A DNA stretch of 64,000 nucleotides from Terriglobia bacterium (lineage in GTDB: Bacteria > Acidobacteriota > Terriglobia > Terriglobales > Acidobacteriaceae). The DNA lies in NCBI GenBank assembly GCA_020073165.1, contig JAIQFP010000007.1:1-64000 (forward strand), written 5' to 3'. Positions within the stretch are counted from its first letter, which is position 1, and the number at the start of each line of letters is the position of its first letter. Both the position numbers and the translations under genes were made by a program. This document shows, in pieces, positions 1 through 9,730 of this stretch. The notes under the pieces were generated by a model. It had not been told where the DNA came from. It searched no databases and saw only the letters and a list, made by a program, of their open reading frames with translations.

Positions 1-1057
<1,057 letters not shown>

Positions 1058-1087
1058 AACTTGCTCCGTACTTTCGAAAAGTTACTC

Positions 1088-3172
1088 TTACTTGTTGCCC
1101 TGGACGCGCGCGATAATCTCGTCTGCAGTCCCGCGCGGCACTTCTTCATACCGTGCAAAGTGCATGGAGTACTCGGCGCGGCCCTGGGTGTTGGAACGCA
1201 TCTCCGTGGCGTAGCCGAACATCTCCGCCAGGGGAACAATCGCCTTGATGACCTGCGAACCGGCGCGGTGTTCCATGCCTTCGATGCGTCCACGCCGCGA
1301 ACTCAAATCACCCATGATGACGCCGGCATAGTCTTCCGGAGTCACCACTTCCACCGACATCACCGGTTCCAGCAGCACAGGTGACGACTTGCGCGCAGCT
1401 TCCTTGAAGGCCATGGAACCGGCGATCTTGAACGCCATTTCGTTAGAATCCACTTCGTGGTAACTGCCGTCGTACAGAGTGGCCTTCACATCCACCATGG
1501 GATAACCGGCCAGGATGCCGCCTTCCATGGCCTCCTTGATCCCCTGATCGATGGGCTTGATAAATTCCTTGGGCACGGAGCCACCCACGATGTCGTTGAT
1601 GAATTCGTAACCCTTGCCCGGCTCGTTCGGTTCCAGGCGAATCTTGGCGTGGCCGTACTGGCCGCGGCCACCGGTCTGGCGGATGTACTTGCCTTCCGCT
1701 TCCGATCTCCTGCGGATGGTCTCGCGGTAGGCGACTTGCGGCTTGCCCACGTTGGCTTCGACCTTGTACTCGCGCATCATGCGGTCCACGATGATTTCCA
1801 GATGCAACTCGCCCATGCCGCTGATGATGGTTTGTCCGCTGTCGGGGTCGGTGTGAACTTTGAAGGTGGGATCTTCCTGGGCCAGCTTGGAGAGAGCCAT
1901 GCCCATTTTTTCCTGATCGGCCTTGGTTTTGGGCTCGACCGCTACCGAGATCACGGGGACGGCAAATTCGATGGACTCGAGCGCGATGGGATGCCTTTCG
2001 TCGCAAATCGTGTCGCCGGTGCTGACGTTTTTCAGGCCGACGGCGGCGCAAATATCCCCTGCCAGGATTTCGTTGATGTCTTCGCGCTTGTTGGCGTGCA
2101 TCTTGAGCAAACGGCCAATACGCTCGGTGCGTCCGCGGCCGGCGTTGAGCACCGAGTCACCCGACTTGAGCTGGCCCGAATAGACACGAATAAAGGTCAA
2201 CTGGCCGACAAACGGATCAGCCATGATCTTGAAGGCCAGCGCGGAAAACGGATCGTCATCGGACGGATGGCGAGTGACCACTTCGCCGTTGTCGGGGTTG
2301 ATGCCTTTCACTTCGCCCGCATCCAGCGGGGAGGGCAGATAGTCCACCACCGCGTCCAGCAGCGGCTGCACGCCCTTGTTCTTGAAGGCCGTGCCCACCA
2401 CTACCGGAAACACCTTCAGGGCGATGGTTGACTGGCGCAGAGAAGCCCGCAGTTCCCCGGGGGAAATGGTCTCGCCTTCCAGGAACTTGTGCAGCATGGC
2501 GTCGTCGTTCTCGGCCACCGCCTCGACTAACTTGTTGTGAAAGGCTTCGGCTTTCTTCTGCAGTTCGGCGGGGATCTCACCGGTCAGATATTCCGCCCCG
2601 ATGGTGTCATCCTGCCAGATGATGGATTTCATTTCGATGAGATCCACCACCCCTTTGAACTTGTCTTCCTGGCCGATGGGAATCTGGATTGCGACGGGCT
2701 TGGCATTGAGGCGCTTGCGGATCGTATCGACGGCGTGTTCAAAATCGGCGCCCATCTTGTCGATCTTATTAATGAAGCAAATTCGCGGGACTCCGTACTT
2801 GTCGGCCTGCCGCCAGACTTTTTCCGACTGCGGCTGCACTCCGTGGACGGCGTCAAATACCGCGACCGCGCCGTCGAGGACCCGCAACGAGCGCTCCACT
2901 TCGGCGGTGAAATCCACGTGGCCGGGGGTATCAATAATGTTGATACGAATATCGCGCCAGGTGCAGGTCGTAGCCGCGGAGGTGATGGTGATGCCGCGCT
3001 CCTGTTCCTGCTCCATCCAGTCCATGATGGCCGTGCCATCGTGGACTTCTCCCATGCGGTGCGTCTTCCCGGTATAGAAAAGAATGCGTTCGGTCGTAGT
3101 GGTCTTGCCGGCATCGATGTGGGCCATGATGCCGATGTTCCTGCACCGTTCTAATGGGACCTGCCTGGACAC
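1088..3172 (-). CDS. fusA: Elongation factor G
   Basis: Translocase GTPase of protein synthesis. The P-loop [13 protein letters not shown], the DTPGHVDF switch II motif and NKIDKMG are visible, followed by the EF-G domains II-V. I place the start at the GTG at 3170-3172: from there the protein begins [14 protein letters not shown], which matches the spacing of the usual EF-G N-terminus (Met, Arg, Pro, then RNIG) and gives 694 residues, the normal family length. The frame stays open for 27 more codons to a TTG at 3253 just after rpsG. That extension is not typical of EF-G and more likely represents an 87-nt spacer with a purine-rich ribosome-binding region. It sits between rpsG and tuf in the str operon. 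Confidence 0.96.
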   Translation of the reverse strand: MSRQVPLERCRNIGIMAHIDAGKTTTTERILFYTGKTHRMGEVHDGTAIMDWMEQEQERGITITSAATTCTWRDIRINIIDTPGHVDFTAEVERSLRVLDGAVAVFDAVHGVQPQSEKVWRQADKYGVPRICFINKIDKMGADFEHAVDTIRKRLNAKPVAIQIPIGQEDKFKGVVDLIEMKSIIWQDDTIGAEYLTGEIPAELQKKAEAFHNKLVEAVAENDDAMLHKFLEGETISPGELRASLRQSTIALKVFPVVVGTAFKNKGVQPLLDAVVDYLPSPLDAGEVKGINPDNGEVVTRHPSDDDPFSALAFKIMADPFVGQLTFIRVYSGQLKSGDSVLNAGRGRTERIGRLLKMHANKREDINEILAGDICAAVGLKNVSTGDTICDERHPIALESIEFAVPVISVAVEPKTKADQEKMGMALSKLAQEDPTFKVHTDPDSGQTIISGMGELHLEIIVDRMMREYKVEANVGKPQVAYRETIRRRSEAEGKYIRQTGGRGQYGHAKIRLEPNEPGKGYEFINDIVGGSVPKEFIKPIDQGIKEAMEGGILAGYPMVDVKATLYDGSYHEVDSNEMAFKIAGSMAFKEAARKSSPVLLEPVMSVEVVTPEDYAGVIMGDLSSRRGRIEGMEHRAGSQVIKAIVPLAEMFGYATEMRSNTQGRAEYSMHFARYEEVPRGTADEIIARVQGNK

Positions 3173-3259
3173 AGCTTTCTTTCTCTCTTCCTTCCGGACC
3201 TCGTTCACGCCGCTAGCGGTACCCGCCAAGTCTTCACCCGTCTCAATCTTCAAAGATTC

Positions 3260-3730
<471 letters not shown>

Positions 3731-3748
3731 TTAGCTTCTTGCTCCGTA

Positions 3749-3770
3749 GAGACGTTGCATGCAACGTCTC
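3749..3770. repeat. Perfect 22-bp palindrome between rpsL and rpsG
   Basis: GAGACGTTGC, a central AT, then GCAACGTCTC: the two 10-base arms are exact reverse complements. It is followed at 3773-3794 by a second hairpin starting with the same GAGACG word (GAGACGC, 8-nt loop, GCGTCTC). I recall very similar gagacgttgcatgcaacgtctc elements dispersed in other bacterial genomes, notably cyanobacteria. That is from memory and unchecked. There is no U-tract, so it is not an obvious intrinsic terminator. Confidence 0.85.
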
Positions 3771-3809
3771 CTGAGACGCAGCAAGCCGCGTCTCGACAGA
3801 AATTTGTCT

Positions 3810-4181
3810 TTATTTAGGCCGCTTCGCTCCGTACTTCGACCGGCTCTGTTTGCGGTTCGCGACGCCTACTGCGTCCAGCGTCCCGCGGATCACGTGATAG
3901 CGCACGCCCGGCAGGTCCTTCACGCGGCCGCCGCGGATCAGCACAATCGAGTGCTCCTGCAGGTTGTGGCCCACGCCGGGAATATAGGTCGTGACTTCAA
4001 TCCCGTTGGTCAGCCGCACCCGGGCCACTTTGCGCAGCGCCGAGTTCGGCTTCTTGGGGGTCTGCGTATACACGCGGGTGCAGACCCCGCGCTTCTGCGG
4101 ACATCCCTGCAGCGCCGGGCTCGCCGTCTTGTAGCGCGGCCGCTTGCGGCCGGCTTTCACCAGTTGATTGAAGGTAGGCAC
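3810..4181 (-). CDS. rpsL: 30S ribosomal protein S12
   Basis: Decoding-centre protein and classical streptomycin target. The product is 123 residues, standard length, starting [13 protein letters not shown]. The [17 protein letters not shown] loop carries the lysines whose mutation gives streptomycin resistance elsewhere, and both look wild type here ([10 protein letters not shown] and [10 protein letters not shown]). It is the first gene of the visible str operon. The only good promoter match upstream is at 4668-4697, giving an inferred leader of about 480 nt. Confidence 0.97.
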   Translation of the reverse strand: MPTFNQLVKAGRKRPRYKTASPALQGCPQKRGVCTRVYTQTPKKPNSALRKVARVRLTNGIEVTTYIPGVGHNLQEHSIVLIRGGRVKDLPGVRYHVIRGTLDAVGVANRKQSRSKYGAKRPK

Positions 4182-4661
4182 TCTTTGGCTGCTCCCTCAG
4201 CCGCATCTTCCCGCCCAACACCGCCGTCTAGGCATCCCAAGGCGAGACAACGCCGCTTCTGCTTTTTTCCCCTGATTCAGGGGCTGGATGGCCGACCCGC
4301 CAACCATGCTTCCCGCCGCACCAACCTCAGGCGAGAGATTTCCGCTTCCCGGTCAGACTAAGGCTGACGACGGTGGCACCAGGCCCGGTACATTGTCCGG
4401 GAGGTGCTCCGTTTCGTCCGCTCCTGCCCTGCATACCCTTCCGCAGCTCCTGGCGGCGCCGGAAAGTGCAAGCGCACCAGGGACCCTTTGACAGGGCGGA
4501 AGGTAGCGCAGGGCGTTTCAGCGAGGGCGTTTCCGGATCAGCTTGCTCCCGGAAACGTGTTTCTTCTAAAGCTTAGCTGCGTTTTTTCGGGGCTTTCGCA
4601 CGCACACACCTGGCGTGCGGCAACCGCCGCCTACAGACAAGCCAGACTTAACTCGCGGAAC
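4182..4661 (-). other. Long untranslated leader of the str operon (inferred)
   Basis: No convincing coding region lies between rpsL and the promoter at 4668-4697. The leader is rich in short GC stems, for example CCCCTGA-A-TCAGGGG (plus strand 4269-4283) and CCCGG...CCGGG around 4384-4402. I do not recognise a known riboswitch or ribosomal-protein leader. An open plus-strand frame crosses the region but lacks coding character and is treated as an upstream extension of the lipoprotein frame. Confidence 0.4.
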
Positions 4662-4667
4662 CGTACA

Positions 4668-4697
4668 ACTATAGCAACTGACCTCACACATCGTCAA
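4668..4697 (-). promoter_or_regulatory. Sigma70-like promoter for rpsL-rpsG-fusA-tuf
   Basis: Read on the minus strand: TTGACG (4692-4697), an 18-nt spacer, then TATAGT (4668-4673). Five of six bases match in each consensus hexamer. It points toward rpsL and is the best match in the upstream gap. Confidence 0.6.
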
Positions 4698-4741
4698 CCG
4701 GGCTCCCCCGCATCTCACTCCCGAGTGCGCGCCCCGAACCC

Positions 4742-4770
4742 TTGCTCAAAAGAATGCCAACCTCTACACT
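4742..4770 (+). promoter_or_regulatory. Sigma70-like promoter for the 4833 lipoprotein gene
   Basis: TTGCTC (4742-4747), a 17-nt spacer, then TACACT (4765-4770). It points at the lipoprotein gene and predicts a leader of about 55 nt. It is divergent from the str operon promoter 45 bp away. Confidence 0.5.
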
Positions 4771-4832
4771 GGAAATTTTCCGCCACAAGGCTGGCTCGCC
4801 CCCGAAGGCCAACCTTGGGGCGGGGAGGGTGC

Positions 4833-7268
4833 ATGAATAGGTCGGTTCTCCTCGTTTTTGCCGTTCTCATGACTCTGGCGTTGACCGTCGGCTTGGCTGG
4901 CTGCAGCAGCAGCAGCGTCAGGGCGACCACTTTCCCAGTCCCCGCCAACGTGACGCTCTCGCCTTCGGCCAGTGTGTCCCTCGACTTGGGCGGAACTCAG
5001 GCTTTTTCGGGCTCGGCGCATAACCCCCAGGGCGGCATCATAATCGAGCCCATTTCCTATAGCTCCAGCAACACCGCCGTGGTGACGATAGCCAGTAACG
5101 GTCTGGCCTGTGCCGGCACCTGGGATTCCCTGACCGCTCCCGCCGTGTGTACCCCCGGTGCGGTGGGCACTGCCCAAATCACGGCCACCGCCCAGGGAGT
5201 CAGCAGTCCGCCCACTACCGTCTACGTGCATCAACACATTGACAGTATTGTGGTACAAGCAGTTCCCACCGACCCTCCGAACACCAATCCCTGCCTTTCC
5301 AAGGATCTGACTGCCGATTACGAGGCGATCGCGTATGGCCGCGGCGCCGACATCACTTCGACCGTGGGACAGTTCACCTGGTCCGCTGTGACGCCGCAGG
5401 TTGTGTCACTGGATACGACGAAGATCGGGTTGGCGCTCAACCAAGCCGAGGCCAAAGCTCTGGCTCCCGGCATCTCCCAGATCTCTGCCAGCGTCGGTGG
5501 GACCAACAGCTTGCCCTTCGATTTCATCGCCTGCCCGGTGCAATCCATCTCGCTGGTAGTTACCGACACCAACAGTGATTCGTTTACCGTCACCACGGGC
5601 AGTTCCAAGAGCATTACCTCCACCGTGCTGGACAGTCTCGGTGTCAAGATTACCGGGGTTAACCTCACATATTGTTCTTCCCAGCCCGCTACCGCGGTGG
5701 TGGGAAGCTCGAATTGCACCACCAGCATCACCGGCACCGTCTCCGTGAGCACCTCCCAACCGGGGGCGGCCACCATCATCGCGTCGTGTACTCCACCGAC
5801 CTGTAACATTGGATTCTCGCCCACCATTCCCATTTACCCCTCCAACGTCATTAAGGGGCTGGTTACCCGGACATCCAGTGGAACCGCTCCCACCGGAACG
5901 CTGTACGTCTCCAGCACCGGTTGCGGCATTATCGACGGCTGCATCAGTACTATCGTCCCGGTAGCATTTCCCAGCAACGCCGTTGGCCCCCAGATCGGCT
6001 TGCCCGCGACTCCCAATTCCCTGGTCTTTGGCCCCAATGGAGCAAAGGTCTACCTGGGCACGGACTTTGGGCTACAGGGCACCCGCGGCCTTATGGTGGT
6101 GACGATCCAGTCGACCACGACATTGGTGCAACAATTCGCTGCCGTGACCGGTAAAGTGTTGGCCGTTTCTCCCAACGGAAACAAGGTGATCGTCTCCGAC
6201 ACCCACCTGACCCCCAACCAGGTGTTTGTCTTCGATAGCACCAACAACAGCAGCGTGGCGTTGCAGATCACAGGAGCCACCGCAGCTGACTTTTCTCCGG
6301 ATAGCCTCAAGGCCTACATCGTGGGAAGCGCGGGCGGAAGCTGCCCCGCTCCCTCTCCCGCCTGTCTGTACGTCTACTCGACCGTGGTCACCGCACAGAC
6401 CATTCCGCTCGATGCTCCAGTCAACGACCTCACATTCCTTTCCGAGGGGGCGTTTGCGTATCTTGCGGGGGGATCATCGAACGCGGTGACCGTGCGCACA
6501 ACGTGCACGAACGAACTGACCGACACAATCGGCACCGCAGCGGCCCCAGCCTTCATCAAGACTCTTCCCAACGCTACTCAGGTTTTGGCGGTGAACCCGC
6601 CCAATCTCGATATCATCAACGTGACGGCGGCTCCCGTGGGCTGCCCCCCGACGGTCAGCAACACTGTGCAATCGGTGAATCTCGGTCAGGGCAACTTTGT
6701 GCCCACCCAGTTCATCATCTCCCCGGACAGCGCCAAAGCCTACGTGATCTCCAGCACACTTTCCAGCATCCTGGTGTTCGACATTGCCTCGCAGACTACT
6801 TCGGCCATCCAATTGGCCGGCAATGCGACTCCGGTCCGGGCTTCTTTGACCCCTGAAGGCACGCTGCTGTATGTGGCCGCCAGCGACAACATGCTGCATG
6901 CGCTGGATACCGTGGTCAACAGCGACTTCCAACAGATTACATTTCCCACAAACCCTGCCAACCAGCAGGGAGCATTTTGCGACGCAGTGACATTTCAAAC
7001 TGTAACCAGCATTACGGCGGCCTCGCAGAGCGGTTCCGACACTACTTATACCTACACGCTGACCTCCGGCCCAGACCTCCAAATCGGCACGAGCGTGACC
7101 ATCACCGGTATGGCGGATACTGGAAATAACGGGACCTTCACTGTTACTGTGGTGGGCAGTGGGACATTCACGGTGGCAAACCCTTCCGGGGTCACGGCCA
7201 GCGCTCAGAGCGGGATGGGGACCGTAGACCTCGTCTGTAACGCGAACTTGATCGCGGTGAGGCCGTAA
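4833..7268 (+). CDS. Secreted lipoprotein with Ig-like and beta-propeller-like repeats
   Basis: An exported 811-residue protein of unknown function. The ATG at 4833 is preceded by GGGGAGGG and opens a lipoprotein signal with lipobox LAGC (Cys24), so it should be lipid-anchored. Residues about 40-350 are Ser/Thr/Val-rich beta modules of bacterial Ig-like (BIG) character with phrases such as SVSLDLGG and ITATAQG. Residues about 370-690 contain repeated units such as LVFGPNGAKVYLGT, FSPDSLKAYIVG and ISPDSAKAYVIS, typical of YVTN/Lp_2-type surface beta-propellers. A short beta module follows at the C-terminus. The same frame is open upstream to 4404, but the signal peptide and RBS decide the start. 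It probably acts at the cell surface in adhesion or scaffolding; the ligand cannot be inferred. Confidence 0.8.
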   Translation: MNRSVLLVFAVLMTLALTVGLAGCSSSSVRATTFPVPANVTLSPSASVSLDLGGTQAFSGSAHNPQGGIIIEPISYSSSNTAVVTIASNGLACAGTWDSLTAPAVCTPGAVGTAQITATAQGVSSPPTTVYVHQHIDSIVVQAVPTDPPNTNPCLSKDLTADYEAIAYGRGADITSTVGQFTWSAVTPQVVSLDTTKIGLALNQAEAKALAPGISQISASVGGTNSLPFDFIACPVQSISLVVTDTNSDSFTVTTGSSKSITSTVLDSLGVKITGVNLTYCSSQPATAVVGSSNCTTSITGTVSVSTSQPGAATIIASCTPPTCNIGFSPTIPIYPSNVIKGLVTRTSSGTAPTGTLYVSSTGCGIIDGCISTIVPVAFPSNAVGPQIGLPATPNSLVFGPNGAKVYLGTDFGLQGTRGLMVVTIQSTTTLVQQFAAVTGKVLAVSPNGNKVIVSDTHLTPNQVFVFDSTNNSSVALQITGATAADFSPDSLKAYIVGSAGGSCPAPSPACLYVYSTVVTAQTIPLDAPVNDLTFLSEGAFAYLAGGSSNAVTVRTTCTNELTDTIGTAAAPAFIKTLPNATQVLAVNPPNLDIINVTAAPVGCPPTVSNTVQSVNLGQGNFVPTQFIISPDSAKAYVISSTLSSILVFDIASQTTSAIQLAGNATPVRASLTPEGTLLYVAASDNMLHALDTVVNSDFQQITFPTNPANQQGAFCDAVTFQTVTSITAASQSGSDTTYTYTLTSGPDLQIGTSVTITGMADTGNNGTFTVTVVGSGTFTVANPSGVTASAQSGMGTVDLVCNANLIAVRP

Positions 7269-7277
7269 GGATTCCGG

Positions 7278-7316
7278 TCCGCAACTGAGAACGGGAACTG
7301 GGAACACAGAACTGCG
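7278..7316. repeat. Degenerate period-7 repeat (gagaact type)
   Basis: After the lipoprotein stop the sequence reads as imperfect 7-base units: actgaga, acgggaa, ctgggaa, cacagaa, ctg. The same word family recurs at 16247-16280 and 47100-47136, each time directly after a gene's 3' end. Confidence 0.55.
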
Positions 7317-7324
7317 ATTGACGA

Positions 7325-7741
7325 CTAAGAGGGCTTCTGCACTTCCCGCCCCACGCTGTCGAGCACCCCATTAATGAACTGCACCGACTCCGGACTGGAA
7401 AACTTGCGGGCAATTTCCAGGGCTTCGTTGATGACGACCGCGCGCGGCGTCGCAGGGAAGCCGAGCAACTCCGCCACCGCCGCCCGCAGCAGGTTGCGAT
7501 CGACCGCCGCCATGCGCTCCATGCGCCAGTGCTCGGCGTGACGTTCGATCAAGCCGTCAATCTCGGCGGTGCGGTCGCTGGCCACGCGAAAAAGATCGTC
7601 GGCAAAACTCCGGACATCGCCCGCGACCGAATCGCGTTCCTTCCAGAACGTACGCCGCACCTCGTCCGCGCTCTGCCGGCCCATATCAGCCTGAAACAGC
7701 ATCTGCAGCACCAGTTCGCGGGATTTGCGGCGGGTTCCCAT
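7325..7741 (-). CDS. nusB: Transcription antitermination protein NusB
   Basis: RNA-binding partner of NusE (S10) in rRNA antitermination. The product is 138 residues, typical length. Family features seen are the N-terminal RRKSRELVLQMLFQ helix, the central WRMERMAAVDRNLLRAAV segment (usual form W...R....D...LR.A..E), and PRAVVINEALEIARKFS near the C-terminus. It lies downstream of ribH, as in many bacteria, but separated by 95 nt of repeat-rich DNA, so co-transcription is likely but not assured. Confidence 0.95.
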   Translation of the reverse strand: MGTRRKSRELVLQMLFQADMGRQSADEVRRTFWKERDSVAGDVRSFADDLFRVASDRTAEIDGLIERHAEHWRMERMAAVDRNLLRAAVAELLGFPATPRAVVINEALEIARKFSSPESVQFINGVLDSVGREVQKPS

Positions 7742-7779
7742 GGATCAGGTCTCTGGTCTCAGGTGTCGGGTCTCAGGTC
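7742..7779. repeat. Degenerate period-7 repeat (ggtctca type), left arm
   Basis: Seven-base units ggtctct, ggtctca, ggtgtcg, ggtctca lie immediately upstream of nusB. The 16-mer GGTCTCAGGTGTCGGG at 7755-7770 has its reverse complement, with one unit expanded, at 7876-7898 inside the 3' end of ribH. The two clusters therefore form an inverted pair about 105 nt apart. Confidence 0.6.
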
Positions 7780-7836
7780 AGCCGCCTGATGTGACCGGCA
7801 CTCTGATTTGAGTCTACAAGAAATTAGGGAGCGGGC

Positions 7837-8784
7837 TTATCGCCGGGGCTTGCGAGATCGTGAAGGCTTGCCTTTCCCGACACCTGACACCTGAGACCTG
7901 CGACCTTTCTTGCCGACGACTGACGACTGACGACCGACGACTCGCTTCAGCGAAGCCATCTCCACCGCCGCCAGCGCCGCCTCGAACCCCTTGTTACCCA
8001 TCTTCAGGCCGGCGCGATCAATCGCTTGCTCCAGCGTGTCGCAGGTGAGAACGCCGAAGGCATGAGGAACTCCGGTCTCCTGCGCGGATTGGCCGATGCC
8101 ACGGGTGACTTCGTTCACGATCACATCGTAGTGGGCGGTGTCTCCGCGCAGCAGACAACCGAGGCAGATGATGGCGTCGTACTTTTTCGTCTCGGCGAGA
8201 GTGCGGGCGGCGGAGGGAATCTCGAAGCTTCCTGGAACTCGCATGATCTCTATGTCTTCGTTGCGGGCCCCGGTGCGGCGTAACCCATCCAGCGCCCCAG
8301 CGAGCAAGCGCTCGGTGATGAACGCGTTGAAGCGGCTGACCACAATGGCGAAACGTTTCCCGCCGCCATCCAGCTTGCCCTCGATCCCCGCCGTCGGCTG
8401 CTCCGGCGTTCCGTGCACGGTAACCACCATTTCGCCGGGAAGGTCGAGCGAGAAGCTACGTTCGCCGCTGGCCGGCGAAGCCGAATCCGCGAGAACCTTC
8501 AGCTTCATCTTTTGCGCGATAGCGAAAACGTCGTCGGGATTGGTGACTTCGAGGACGATCAGCCTGGCCACATCTTTGAGCCGATCCAGCACTTCCGGAG
8601 GGTACTGCGGTGAAAGTGCATTTACGCTCAGCATGCCCAGAGGCGCAGTCAGTACGGCCGAGTGCTGGTCCGAGCCGCTACCCGCTGCCACACGCTCGAA
8701 CCCGATGGCCTCAAAGAATTCCACCAGCTTGCGAAAATCCTCCGCCCGCGTGGCATAGCGGCCGATGTGGAGTGACTTGAGCAT
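7837..8784 (-). CDS. ribH: Fusion: VOC/glyoxalase-like domain + 6,7-dimethyl-8-ribityllumazine synthase
   Basis: The penultimate step of riboflavin synthesis joins an aminouracil to 3,4-dihydroxybutanone phosphate. The product is 315 residues, twice the usual RibH (about 155). Residues 1-126 resemble a VOC/glyoxalase fold (HIGRYATRAEDFRKLVEFFE, ending FSLDLPGEMVVTVHG). Residues about 133-280 are RibH: FAIVVSRFN, VPGSFEIP, CLLRGDTAHYDVI with the proton-shuttling His218, and MGNKGFEAA. Residues about 281-315 are a basic Ser/Gly/Lys-rich tail encoded by period-7 repeat DNA. The start ATG is 8782-8784. I know of no standard role for a VOC domain on RibH. It may be a divergent partner domain or a substrate/metal module. 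The RibH assignment is firm; the N-terminal function is unknown. Confidence 0.88.
   Translation of the reverse strand: MLKSLHIGRYATRAEDFRKLVEFFEAIGFERVAAGSGSDQHSAVLTAPLGMLSVNALSPQYPPEVLDRLKDVARLIVLEVTNPDDVFAIAQKMKLKVLADSASPASGERSFSLDLPGEMVVTVHGTPEQPTAGIEGKLDGGGKRFAIVVSRFNAFITERLLAGALDGLRRTGARNEDIEIMRVPGSFEIPSAARTLAETKKYDAIICLGCLLRGDTAHYDVIVNEVTRGIGQSAQETGVPHAFGVLTCDTLEQAIDRAGLKMGNKGFEAALAAVEMASLKRVVGRQSSVVGKKGRRSQVSGVGKGKPSRSRKPRR
7870..7948. repeat. Period-7 repeats inside the 3' end of ribH (right arm)
   Basis: Two blocks are seen: acacctg/acacctg/agacctg/cgacctt (7880-7906) and tgacgac/tgacgac/cgacgac (around 7918-7942). The first block is the inverse of the cluster beside nusB. Here the repeat is translated and forms the low-complexity C-terminal tail of the RibH fusion. 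Confidence 0.6.
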
Positions 8785-8794
8785 GGTCGCAGAG

Positions 8795-8911
8795 TGCAGA
8801 TTTCAGATTGTAGATTTCAGATTGCAGGCTGCTGCCCTGGCATCTTGACGACCGGATCTGGAGTGCGACGCTCCTGCAATTGAAATCTGCAATCTAAGAT
8901 CTGCAATCTTC
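8795..8911. repeat. Inverted pair of period-7 repeats (cagattt type)
   Basis: The left arm (8796-8827) consists of cagattt, cagattg, tagattt, cagattg units. The right arm (8873-8910) carries the inverted words (gaaatct, gcaatct, aagatct, gcaatct). The spacer is about 45 nt. It fills the gap between ribH and the enoyl-CoA hydratase gene. Confidence 0.6.
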
Positions 8912-9693
8912 TACTTTCCCCTGAACTGCGCCGCCCGCTTTTCCAGGAATGCCGTCGTGCCTTCCTTCTTGTCCTCGGTTGCGCAGCACACGCCGAACAG
9001 CACCGCCTCGAGATACAAACCTTCCTGCAAAGTCATCTCCATGCCCTTGTTCACCGCTTCCATGGCGTACTGCACAGCGAGCGGCGCATTGGCGATGATC
9101 TTCTGCGCGATGGCCTCCGCCCGCGGAATGAGCTCAGCCGCGGCAGTGACTTCATTCACCAGCCCGATGCGATGCGCTTCCTGCGCCGTAATCATCTCGC
9201 CGGTCAACACCTGCTGCATCGCGATCCCCTTGCCCACCAAGCGCGGCAAGCGCTGCGTGCCGCCGTAGCCGGGAATGATGCCCAGCTTCACCTCGGGCTG
9301 CCCGAACTTGGCATTCTCGCTGGCCAGGCGCATGGTACAGGCCATGGCGATCTCGCATCCCCCGCCCAGCGCGAAGCCGTTGATGCAGGCAATCACCGGC
9401 TTGCCCAGGTTCTCGATCAAATTGAGCACCGATTGGCCGCGGTGCGTGTACTCTTTGCCGGTGACCGCATCATGCTTTGCGAGTTCGCCGATGTCCGCCC
9501 CGGCGATGAACGCCTTCTCCCCCGCGCCGGTGAAAACCACCACGCGAATCGAGGCGTCATTCTTGATGTCGTGAAACGCCGCCCGCAACTCTTCCATGGT
9601 CGCCATGTTCAGCGCGTTGAGCACTTTGGGACGGTTGACGGTGACGTAAGCGATGGAGTTTTTCTTTTCGAGGAGAATATTGTCGAAGTTCAT
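8911..9693 (-). CDS. Enoyl-CoA hydratase / 3-hydroxybutyryl-CoA dehydratase (crotonase)
   Basis: Hydrates or dehydrates short-chain 2-enoyl-/3-hydroxyacyl-CoA in the cytoplasm. The product is 260 residues, normal for the family. Visible features are AYVTVNRPKVLNALN, the oxyanion-hole segment AFIAGADIGEL, the signature IACINGFALGGGCEIAMACTMRLA, and catalytic-type glutamates in FGQPEVKLGIIPGYGG (both Glu positions of active hydratases are kept). It is followed upstream by a 3-hydroxyacyl-CoA dehydrogenase gene (37-nt gap) and a thiolase. Together these cover the reversible conversion of acetyl-CoA to crotonyl-CoA, or short-chain beta-oxidation. Direction cannot be decided from sequence. Confidence 0.92.
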   Translation of the reverse strand: MNFDNILLEKKNSIAYVTVNRPKVLNALNMATMEELRAAFHDIKNDASIRVVVFTGAGEKAFIAGADIGELAKHDAVTGKEYTHRGQSVLNLIENLGKPVIACINGFALGGGCEIAMACTMRLASENAKFGQPEVKLGIIPGYGGTQRLPRLVGKGIAMQQVLTGEMITAQEAHRIGLVNEVTAAAELIPRAEAIAQKIIANAPLAVQYAMEAVNKGMEMTLQEGLYLEAVLFGVCCATEDKKEGTTAFLEKRAAQFRGK

Positions 9694-9730
9694 AAAATTG
9701 ACTCACCACAGAGACACAGAGCTAACCCCG

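Noticed and set aside
1457-2431. Long plus-strand frames opposite fusA and many other conserved genes
   Set aside because: They mirror GC-rich codon bias of fusA; the encoded sequences have no domain character and no RBS.
3173-3253. 27-residue N-terminal extension of EF-G from a TTG
   Set aside because: The GTG at 3172 aligns exactly with the usual EF-G start; the extension is better explained as spacer.
4269-4283. CCCCTGA-TCAGGGG hairpin as a terminator
   Set aside because: The T-run lies on the 5' side on the plus strand, and on the minus strand the stem is followed by A residues, so no intrinsic terminator in either direction.
4404-4832. Upstream extension of the lipoprotein frame by 143 codons
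   Set aside because: A lipoprotein signal with lipobox and a good RBS begin at 4833; the extension has no coding features and overlaps the divergent promoter region.
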